Shown one piece after another: positions 1 to 7,562 of a DNA stretch of 23,979 nucleotides (positions are counted from its first letter, which is position 1; the number at the start of each line of letters is the position of its first letter). A program made the translations under genes and the position numbers. Under the pieces are notes generated by a model, which had not been told where the DNA came from, did no database searches, and saw only the letters and a program-made list of their open reading frames with translations. The stretch is from Psilocybe azurescens (taxonomy: Eukaryota; Basidiomycota; Agaricomycetes; Agaricales; Agrocybaceae). The stretch is from contig JAJIRX010000822.1 of assembly GCA_023853785.1 (NCBI GenBank), positions 1 through 23,979 on the forward strand. Reading direction: 5' to 3'.

Positions 1-2
1 TA

Positions 3-10
3 CACAAAAT
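3..10. repeat. Left target-site duplication of the 11-1364 element
   Basis: CACAAAAT, identical to 1365-1372. Bases 1-10 also match the outer part of the interrupted inverted-repeat arm that resumes at 1365. Confidence 0.8.
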
Positions 11-1364
11 TAGTGTTTGAAAGTCTGGTTCAGTTCAGTCTTTTGGCCAAATTTTGTAAGACCCAGACCAAGACCAGTCCATCTTTGTCCTAGGACCTCA
101 AAAACTGGACTGAGCTGCTTAAGACTGGTCTTTTGCAGTCCTTTGCAGTCCTGGACCAGTCTTGGTCTTAACCAGTCTTAACCAGTTTTAACCAGTATTA
201 CACCTAAAAATATGCAAAGTTATAGAGATAATAATTGTAGAAGTAATTTATAGCTTTAGAACAATCTCAAAAAAATAATATTCTGTTAAGATTTGACAAT
301 TCTATGAAAATATTTTGCAAATTCTACCCTTTTAACAAAATTTTAATGATTTATTTAATTCTCAGCCAAAAGTTGACCAAATATTATGGTCTTGGAGTTA
401 TTTTAAAGGAAATAGAAGCTACAAAATAGCTGGTTCAGACCAGTCTGAACAGCTGAAGATGATCTGAAATGTCTGGGGTTGGACACTGATCTGTTTTTAT
501 GGTGAGGACTGTGATTTGGGGTTGAAGTCAAATAGTTTGCTTGCTGATTGATGTCAAGCAAGTTACAGGGGCCTGAGAGTGGGTTTGACTTGTAAAATAG
601 TCCCGACAATGCAACATGTTCAATGAGCGAGAAGGATGAAACAAGATGACAGGAGCAAATGGGTGGTGGCGGAGCATGAGCAATTTTTCTGCATGACAAA
701 TATCAATGATGCTTATGACGTACAAAGAAGCAGTAGTATAGCAAGTTTTATTTTTGTGTTTGAGAGTTTTTGTTTTGGACTGGATATTTCTTGGTGCAAT
801 AAGAGAGTGACTTTGGTGTATATTTATCAGATTTTGTGGAAATCCAGTGTCTAAAACAGATACAAGTTGGCTACTTTAAATACATTTTCATACACTAAAT
901 TTTATGTGCTTGGTTATTCCAAGCTTTTGGTTTTGATCATTGGAGGCATTGCAGCTCTGGATAATGGTTTAGTTTTCTCAGATGGTGGGTGCCATATGGA
1001 TTTGCGGATACTGAGCATGTGTCTGGCTGCAGGGTGGCGTGGAGTGATGTGACATGGATGATATGTCAGGAATTAGTTGATACAATGATGATGTTGTTTC
1101 TTAGAGTGCCTAAAGTCTCTTCCACAGTTGCTGTTGTTTGCTGCTTTCTGTACTGAGACAGAACAAGAGTTCTACACCACAAAGACTGGTCCCCAAAACC
1201 AGTCTTTTCATCCTCAAAATCAAAGAGACTGCTGGTCTGCTTTTCTGGTCTGGTCTGGTCTTGGTCTGGTCTTGGTCTTGGTGGTCTTGTCTGGTCTTGG
1301 TCTGGTCTTGGTCTGGTCTTGGTCTGGTCTTTTGCTGGTCTTAAGACTGAACTTCCAAACACTA
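11..1364. mobile_element. Non-autonomous hAT-like DNA transposon, complete
   Basis: The ends are inverted: TAGTGTTTGAAAGT at the left and the complement of TAGTGTTTGGAAGT at the right. An 8-bp direct repeat CACAAAAT flanks them (3-10 and 1365-1372), the target-site duplication length of hAT transposons. Both subterminal zones are packed with a degenerate word, CTGGTC/GACCAG: scattered at 20-195 (CCAGTCTTGGTCTTAACCAG-like) and in a dense array at 1185-1345 (repeats of GGTCTGGTCTT). The interior is AT-rich and has no transposase. The open frames through the CT-rich array encode only low-complexity Leu/Val/Trp/Ser runs and are not genes. The superfamily is assigned from TSD length and TIR form, not from protein similarity. 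Confidence 0.82.
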
Positions 1365-1372
1365 CACAAAAT
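1365..1372. repeat. Right target-site duplication of the 11-1364 element
   Basis: CACAAAAT, an exact copy of 3-10. It is at the same time the first bases of the inverted-repeat arm described at 1365-1696. Confidence 0.8.
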
Positions 1373-1696
1373 CTTCAAACAGGAGGTGAATACAAGGGTT
1401 AGCTCACAAGGATTTCAGAGTAATATATATGTTTTTGTGATTTCTTGGTGGGTGCTGAGACTTTTACAAATCTCTACTCTAACACAATACTGTTTCCAGA
1501 CCTTTTTAGTGTCACTATCAGCAGATACACACATTGAGCTGACGTGTGGGGTTCAAAATTCAGCAGAATCTCTTCTCTAACACAGTACCATTTCCAGACC
1601 TTCTTGGGGTCACTATCAGCAGGTACATGCTTTGAGCTAAATAATTTGGTGGTCTTCTTGACCTAATAAAACACACTTCAGCCCTCTTGTTCTACC
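1365..1696. repeat. Left arm of a long inverted repeat
   Basis: This arm is the reverse complement of 2841-3167 over about 330 bp, diverged but colinear. Shared blocks include GCTGAGACTTTTRCAAATCT, GGGGTTCAAAATTCAGCAGA and TTGACCTAATAAAACAC. Inside the arm a unit of roughly 75-100 bp (CTCTAACACARTACYRTTTCC to TTGAGCT) occurs twice in tandem at about 1477-1575 and 1576-1645. The arm continues at window bases 1-10, because the 11-1364 element sits inside it. It is probably the terminal or subterminal repeat of a larger unclassified element. Confidence 0.75.
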
Positions 1697-2840
1697 AGCT
1701 AAAGACCCTCTTGGCCTTGGGAATACAAAACAAGAGAGAGCTAGGTTATGAATCTAGCTTGCATGCCCTATATCTCAGTTGCACTCTTGCTGGGTATAAA
1801 GTCAATATTTAGACTTGAGTTGTGTGAGATGAACTCTTCAAGTATTTCTAGCTTTCAAATGTGCAAAGCACTACTTTTAAATTCAAAGGTGAACAATAGA
1901 TTGCTATTGCTTGACAAGCAATTAATGTTCTCAAAGTTCTTAATACTTTCAGAAAATGCAGTTGCAGAATAAATCTGAACTGTATGTTCTTGGGGTAAAA
2001 ATTACTTGTTTGATATCTACATAGATATGTTTAATTTATAGCTACAGGTACACAAATTTTGGAGAATAATTTAGTAAATCAAATCACTATTACAAACCCC
2101 CAAACTACATGTTTCTCAAACCATAAGCCTTTCTACAACCAATTGGATCACTAATAAATAATCTATGTGGTTATCACATGCCCAGCTAGTAATTGGCACT
2201 CTTCAGCTGTTATTTTTAGGCATACAGATCACAAATTTTGACAGTAAAATGTCTTCAGCATTTGCCTAGGAACCCAGCTGATGATGGGTTTGTCCAGTTA
2301 AACTGTGTTATTCAATTTGTTCATCAGCTCAGCACCTGTTGAACTCTTATTATGAGTCAACTGCACATTGGAGGGCTGTGCACTATTCCATTTCTCCTAT
2401 TGGTTGAGAATACTCTTCATATTCATATACTCTGATCCGCTCAGCTAGATGCACATGCATTGTTCGTTATTGCTTCCAGAATATGAAGACTTGCTTGGCA
2501 GTCCTCATTTTCTTTATGTTTCAGAGAGCTAAAGCTACCCTTGCCCCATACTGTGATCAGACTCATTTAATGAGGGTCAAGCTGGTTTGTTCTGACTGTC
2601 TGTGATGCATGAGGACCTGTATCGCACTCCACAAGACCTCTAGAATACTTTGGTGCTAAGTCTAAATTGTATCACATGTAGTTTAGCTGTGAGCCAATAT
2701 TGCTTATTTCATAGTGTCCCTCATCCTTCATGAATGTATTACAGCTCACTTATATACATCTGGATGCCAAAAAATTCAGCTGCTCTTCATTATGCATATT
2801 TTTAAACAGCTAGCCATGCAATGGTCTCTTCACTGTATTT
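1697..2840. other. Spacer between the inverted-repeat arms; no gene seen
   Basis: AT-rich, CpG-poor DNA with no frame resembling a known protein. Its only clear internal structure is the first copy of the direct repeat at 2643-2832. It would be the interior of the large inverted-repeat element. No transposase motif was found on either strand. Confidence 0.5.
2643..2832. repeat. Diverged direct repeat, copy 1
   Basis: About 190 bp repeated in the same orientation at 3365-3548. The strongest block is AGCCATGCAATGGTCTCTTC. Weaker colinear matches are TACTTTG, TTTAGCTGTGAG versus CTTAACTGTGAG, and AATGTATTAC. The copies flank the right arm of the inverted repeat. Confidence 0.65.
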
Positions 2841-3167
2841 GGGAGACCAAGAAGGTTGAATAGTGTTTTATTAGGTCAAGAGGACTACCAAATTATTTAG
2901 CTCAAAGCATGTACATGCTGATAGTGGTCCTAAGAAGGTCTGAAAATGGTACTGTGTTAGAGAAGAGATTCTGCTGAATTTTGAACCCCATACTTCAGCT
3001 CAAAGTGTGTACCCACTGATAGTGATCCTAAGAAGGTCTGGAAACAGTATTTTACTAGAGCAGAGATTTGCAAAAGTCTCAGCACCAGAAATCATAAAAA
3101 CACATATATTATCAAAACCCTTGTGATCTAACAACTCATATTCACCCCCTTTTGAGGAATTTGTGTA
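2841..3167. repeat. Right arm of the long inverted repeat
   Basis: Reverse-complement partner of 1365-1696, with the same internal tandem duplication (about 2895-2990 and 2991-3066). It keeps the uninterrupted version of the site where the hAT-like element landed in the other arm: on the minus strand it reads TACACAAATT where the left arm has TACACAAAAT. The true outer end of the arm cannot be set, because the left counterpart runs off the window. Confidence 0.75.
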
Positions 3168-3364
3168 GTACAATTATTAAAAGCACAAGTTTTGCTTCCC
3201 AATGACAAACTATTCATCTTAACATTGGTTGAGAGTGTTAAGCTGCAACACTCTGCAGCAAGCATCTCAATGCCTTGTATCTTCCTCCACTGTTCTCTAG
3301 TCAGCACATAGTTACATCTTTTTACAGATTGTATTCTGTTATAACAATAGCTAGCTCAACTGCC

Positions 3365-3548
3365 CAGTACTTTGACATAAATATGCTGTTCATCCTGCTT
3401 AACTGTGAGGCAGCATTTTGTATTTTATAGTTTTACCCATCCTGGGTAAATGTATTACTGCACACTTGTATACAACTAAATGCTAAAAATTTCAGCTAAT
3501 CTCTGTTATTTGTCTTTTTATACAGCTAGCCATGCAATGGTCTCTTCA
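3365..3548. repeat. Diverged direct repeat, copy 2
   Basis: Second copy of 2643-2832, same orientation, ending in the shared block AGCCATGCAATGGTCTCTTC. It lies outside the right inverted-repeat arm, so the arm is bracketed by this repeat. Confidence 0.65.
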
Positions 3549-3652
3549 GCAGGTGCCATGTCAGACTTGAAAAGAAATTTAATGATGAGACATTTCATAA
3601 ACCTTCACAAAAAGTTGAAAATCCTTGCATTTTGTGTCTTCATCTCACTGTA

Positions 3653-3754
3653 CAAAAGCCAGGGCCCAGGCCTGGTGCTTAGGCATTGAGAATTCCAAGC
3701 TGGGCCAAAGCCCCCTCAGGCCAAGCCTAGGGCCTGGCTTGGCCTGGCTTTTTG
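3653..3754. mobile_element. Small GGCCTGGC-rich inverted-repeat unit (MITE remnant?)
   Basis: About 100 GC-rich bases in AT-rich surroundings. The outer bases form an imperfect inverted repeat: CAAAAGCCAGGGCCCAGGCC at the left, and at the right the complement of CAAAAAGCCAGGCCAAGCC. The interior repeats GGCCTGG/CCAAGCC words. No target-site duplication could be recognised, so this is either a solo or deleted element or a local expansion. Confidence 0.5.
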
Positions 3755-4179
3755 GTTTCTGAAAGTGCATTATTGTCAATATATGCTGTAGAATATTAAT
3801 TAGATAAACTTACTATAGAACAACTATAAGTAATACAAATGAAGGACAAATAAACTAATGAATAGAAACAAAGAACAAAGTAGTGAGATATAAGGGAGAA
3901 TTTTTCAATGGCAGTGTGGTGCACAATTAGCAGCCTTCTTCGAATGTGATCAGAATCTGTGATGGATCTTAGCTTAGCGGTCAGGACCATGTCACATCAC
4001 CTGACATAAGATGGCTATGAATTGCCCGTATCTTACTTAATTTGCATTGTCTTTTCATGCTTCCAACTCTGATCTTTTCAACTGAACAAACACCTGGTTC
4101 TGCTCTGTCCATTGCTCAAAGGCAAACTTTTAACTTTGAGTATGGTAAGACATCTTGTTCAATGTGGCACTTTCTTTTG
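3755..4179. other. Gene-free AT-rich stretch
   Basis: No supported coding frame, RNA or repeat. The 64-codon minus-strand frame here is compositionally AT-driven and has no recognisable motif. Confidence 0.4.
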
Positions 4180-4187
4180 TTCTCAGG
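4180..4187. repeat. Target-site duplication TTCTCAGG, first of three
   Basis: TTCTCAGG occurs at 4180-4187, 4504-4511 and 4831-4838, exactly bounding MITE copies A and B. Confidence 0.8.
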
Positions 4188-4503
4188 CAGGCAATAGCAC
4201 GGGTAAAACCCGGGTATCGCGCCAGAAAACCGCACCCTACTCACAGGCATAACCCTACCTGCAACCGGACTGGTTTATCCGTCAAAACGAGCCCAAAAAC
4301 ATCCAAATCGGCCCAGAAATGAAGGAGATACAGCCAATTTCGAAGAATTTTGCGAAATTGGCTGTATCTCCACAGTTATAGTCCAAAAAATATATTTTTG
4401 GGCTTGTTTAGCTCACTAGTAGGGCTATTGTAATCCGTGCCAGAACCGTGAGATATCCAGACCCGTCACCCGTGGGGTTTACCCAAACCCCTGCCATTCC
4501 CTA
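4188..4503. mobile_element. Foldback hAT-type MITE, copy A
   Basis: 316 bp with ends CAGGCAATAGCACGGGT and the complement of TAGGGAATGGCAGGGGT, flanked by TTCTCAGG at 4180-4187 and 4504-4511 (8 bp, hAT-like). GGGTA-type words are repeated near both ends. The centre is a perfect 19-bp palindrome: GGAGATACAGCCAATTTCG at 4324-4342, a 10-nt loop, and its exact complement at 4353-4371. It has no coding capacity. It is CpG-rich compared with the surrounding DNA, suggesting a comparatively young insertion. Confidence 0.82.
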
Positions 4504-4511
4504 TTCTCAGG
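4504..4511. repeat. Target-site duplication TTCTCAGG, shared middle copy
   Basis: It serves as the right flank of copy A and the left flank of copy B with no extra base between them. Confidence 0.8.
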
Positions 4512-4830
4512 TAGGCTATTGCAGGAGTGTGGCCTATCTGTACGGGTCATGGGTAAGGGTATTTGCAGGCACAGTACAGGTAAGCATTTTCATATGCGTA
4601 TACCTTCAAAACAAGCCCAAGAACATAATTTTTGGTACAGAAATGAATGAGATACAGCCAAATTTGTCAAAAAAGCGAATTTGGCCATATCTTATTCATT
4701 TCTGAGCCGATTTGGCTGTTCTTGAGCTTGTTTTGACAGGTAAACCCGTGCGAGTCATGGGTATAGGTACACATGGGTATGGGTACAGGTAGGCGGCCAG
4801 ATACCCGAGGGTTATCTGTGCAATTGCCTA
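4512..4830. mobile_element. Foldback hAT-type MITE, copy B
   Basis: 319 bp with ends TAGGCTATTGCAGGAGTG and the complement of TAGGCAATTGCACAGAT, flanked by TTCTCAGG at 4504-4511 and 4831-4838. About 130 central bases (4607-4736) form a long imperfect hairpin: ACAAGCCCAAGAACA and GAATGAGATA on one side are mirrored by TGTTCTTGAGCTTGT and TATCTTATTC on the other. It shares GAGATACAGCCAA and the GGGTAYGGGTA end words with copy A, so it is the same family but not an identical copy. No coding capacity. Confidence 0.8.
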
Positions 4831-4838
4831 TTCTCAGG
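4831..4838. repeat. Target-site duplication TTCTCAGG, third copy
   Basis: Right flank of MITE copy B. Confidence 0.8.
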
Positions 4839-5640
4839 CAATTTCATTATTAAAAAGGATTTAAGTTTTTTGTGCTGTGAAGGCTTTGGGTAAATTATGA
4901 CGCAATCAGTCAGCCAGAGTCCCGGCTTGACGTCATTTTGCTTCAGCTAAAATTAGAAACATACCCGGATTCCGGGACAAAATCAGTAACTGTGATGCCC
5001 AGTGACATGGGCTGTCACAGAGCCCTAAAGGCCTTTTTTATTTGAGACAATACATTTGTGCTTTCAACACTGCCAATATTACACATTTTTGTTCTGGAAC
5101 ACATAATAGTCAATGCTTTAACTTACCCTGACAGTTAACTGTGCAATAATCATATTTTATCTCTTAAAAATGCGAAATCATGCTAATCTGCCCGCCAAAT
5201 ATGGCCTTCCAAGGTATTTGAAAGATATCTTCTTAGCAACAATGTCTATTGACACAATTTGTAGATGTATTTCACTTGCAGTCTAATTTATAATTAATTG
5301 ATCTGACCACAATTTTAATTTTGGTTCATATTGATGAGATAGACCTGCAAAATGAGCAGTTTAACGTATTTGGGGAATATAAATAAAAATTCTGTTCTGA
5401 TAAAGTTAAAGTTAATGGATCACAGACCCTAAGCTGGCATGGACTGAGCCACAGCTTTTCACTTTCTGAACTGCCCTAATATATTTTCTAATAAGAGCTT
5501 CAAAAATCCACTCAACATGCTTGCAACATCCTATAAAAACACAGCTTTGTGAGTGTGCTGCGTGAGTAGTCACATGATATCTAAGTTGAGCTGAATGTTG
5601 CACGTGCCAAGCATTTGGTTGAACACTCTACCATGACAAC
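4839..5640. other. Gene-free stretch
   Basis: No supported gene. Short palindromic bits are present (CCCGGATTCCGGG around 4964; GTGACATGGGCTGTCAC around 5001) but without element boundaries. Confidence 0.4.
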
Positions 5641-5659
5641 CACCACCTAAAGCGTTGTT

Positions 5660-6600
5660 GATGAGGGCGCATTGGGAATTCTGGTGCTTTGGAGGAGATG
5701 GAGAAGGAGACCCAAAGGTGAGTGAGATTAAAAGATCTCTCAAAGTTGCACTTCACTTACTGGTTTTTGATGTTCAATAGCTAGAAAACCTCACTTCTAA
5801 TGGGCCCTCTGCATACGTGACTCACCTTCATTCACCATGCATTTTGATCTTCAACCCCCAACAACATCCCCTCCTGCACATGCTTGAATAGACTTGTGCA
5901 AATATAAGTTAATTCTCAATTCACTCATGTATTTTTTGTTTATGTTATTTTATAGCGTCTGAGGGTGGGCCCCTTCCTCGGCTTTGTAATTACTCATACA
6001 TGTGTTTTGGCCCAGGCTTCCTGGGCTGCTCGCCACTAGTCTTCAACTATCCTCTGCACCCCAGAGGGCCCTCAGGTCCCCTGCTAGGCCTGACTGTTCC
6101 TCAGCTGTTTGGGACACATCTCTTAAGTCGGTGAGTGTTGTATCGTCTATTTTAATTTCCTCTTGTCTCATCTTTTCTCTAGCACTCCCAGCCAATTTCT
6201 TGGAAGGCCACGTTTGACCGAGTCGGATCTTGGTTCTGATGGGCATTCATTGTACTTCTTTGGGTGTGTCCTTTTGGGTCAAATGTTGGCTGTGTCGGTG
6301 TGATTGGGCAATGGTTGGTGTGGTTGGCAATCTAGGGGGTCTTGGGTGGGGCGGGCATATAGGTAAGTGGTCACTCATGTATTTACTTTACTGATAATTT
6401 CTATTCTTTTGTAGGTACTGTACGATATGAGCGAAACTCACCACAATGTTGCTTGCCCCTGACACATTTGTTGTGGGGTGCACGTCTTCTTGTAGTATGT
6501 CATCTTTTATTCATTTTATTCTTCCTCCCACTCATATATAGGTGATTGGCACCGTCATTGCTGCTACTGGTCATCTGGTCATATGTCAACTTCAGCAATG
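5660..6600 (+). other. Possible spliced, probably non-coding transcript
   Basis: Four consecutive intervals have fungal intron form on the plus strand: 5718-5955 (GTGAGT to TTATAG), 6131-6182 (GTGAGT to CTCTAG), 6363-6414 (GTAAGT, CTGAT, TTGTAG) and 6495-6541 (GTATGT to ATATAG). Three of them are 47-52 nt, the usual size in this window. The intervening segments cannot be joined into one open frame: the frame across the second junction stops at about 6299. This is therefore either a spliced non-coding RNA, a decayed gene, or chance. No protein family was recognised in any segment. Confidence 0.3.
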
Positions 6601-6611
6601 TCAACTACGCA

Positions 6612-6881
6612 TAGGGAATGGCACGGGTTTTTGAACCTGTGCGGGTTACAGGTATAAGTACGCATGGGTATGGGTATAGGTAACAATTTTTGTATCCGTG
6701 AGCTTTTAAACGAGCTCTAGAACGTCCCAAACGGTTGAGAATTGAGTCTCATTTCTCAACTGTTCAAGTTATTTTGGGCTCGTTTTGACGGGTAAACCCG
6801 CTGGGTTGCAGGTAGGGCTCACCACGGGTATGGGTACCAGTATAGCACAAGATACCCAGGGGTTACCTGTGCCATTCCCTA
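6612..6881. mobile_element. Foldback hAT-type MITE, copy C
   Basis: 270 bp with the cleanest terminal repeats of the family: TAGGGAATGGCACGGGT at the left and the complement of TAGGGAATGGCACAGGT at the right. GGGTATGGGTA words lie near both ends, and a short central palindrome (TTGAGAA/TTCTCAA, about 6738-6770) separates the arms. CGAGCTCTAGAACG and GGGCTCGTTTTGAC correspond to the CGAGCCCA/GGGCTTGTTT parts of copies A and B. The flanking 8-mers (6604-6611 and 6882-6889) do not match, so the target duplication has been lost or altered. Confidence 0.75.
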
Positions 6882-7159
6882 TGCACCAAAAGTACGTGAA
6901 TTAATTGTGTGAGCTGTTTCTACTGAACTGATCATCATTTTAAGTGAAGGCTGGGCCTGGGCTGCATCGATCATCACGCTGTGCTGTTCCTAAACCCACC
7001 CCTAATAATGTCTCTAATAAAGTGCTTAAATAGTCTTTTTATTTATTTTCTGGACGCTTGAGCATCTCACTAGGCTCTACACAGTTTTATTATTACATTA
7101 CAGTGTATTTTTTACTCATATTAGTCTGTTTAATTGAATCATATTAGTCTGCAAATGTA
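6882..7159. other. AT-rich spacer, nothing supported
   Basis: No gene or repeat boundary recognised between MITE copy C and the minisatellite. Confidence 0.4.
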
Positions 7160-7562
7160 ACACTTATTAGTGGCATATCCAAGACATTGCTTAATAGCGT
7201 AGCAGGAGCACCTTTTGGCAGTGTTATCTGAGACACCACTAAATAAGGGGCTGAAGCACCTTTAAATAGTGCATCTGGGACATTGCTAAATGCTAAGCAG
7301 GAGCACCTCTGCATAGCGTGTTTGCAGACATTATTAAATGCTATTTTATGAACATGACTTAATGGTAATTTATCCTGTGCCAAAGACACCATTTGATAGT
7401 GATTTGGAAACCCAGCTAACAGTGTTCTCTGAGCACCATTTGCTGCTGCCGATAAAACACTATTTAATGATGCCATTTTGATAAATAACTACCGTCATTA
7501 AATGGTGTCAGAACATAATGATCTGATGGCGGCTGGGCACACTATTTATTGGCAAACTAGGC
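7160..7562. repeat. Degenerate 24-bp minisatellite, about 16 units
   Basis: The sequence divides into about 16 consecutive units beginning ACAYY or CACC. Eleven are exactly 24 bp (for example 7209-7232, 7233-7256, 7280-7303, 7304-7327, 7386-7409, 7515-7538, 7539-7562); the others are 23, 25, 28, 30 or 34 bp. A rough consensus is CACCATTTAATAGTGTTATC followed by TGAG. Because 24 is a multiple of three, a minus-strand frame stays open for 110 codons (7476 to 7144) with an 8-residue periodicity such as SNVPDALF, KGASAPYL, KGAPATLL, SNVLDMPL. There is no other sign that it is translated. The array sits at the border between CpG-poor repeat DNA and CpG-rich unique DNA. Confidence 0.75.

Noticed and set aside
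1128..1580. 150-codon plus-strand frame through the CTGGTC array
   Set aside because: The residues come from a tandem CT/GT-rich DNA array near the end of the 11-1364 element. There are no domains, and the frame runs across the element boundary at 1364.
4188..4830. Tandem duplication of one 320-bp unit
   Set aside because: The two units share ends and palindrome design but differ over much of their length, and each has its own TIR pair bounded by TTCTCAGG. Two separate insertions explain this better.
7160..7562. CRISPR-like array of short repeats
   Set aside because: The units are contiguous and diverged with no unique spacers between constant repeats, and the genome is fungal. It is a minisatellite.
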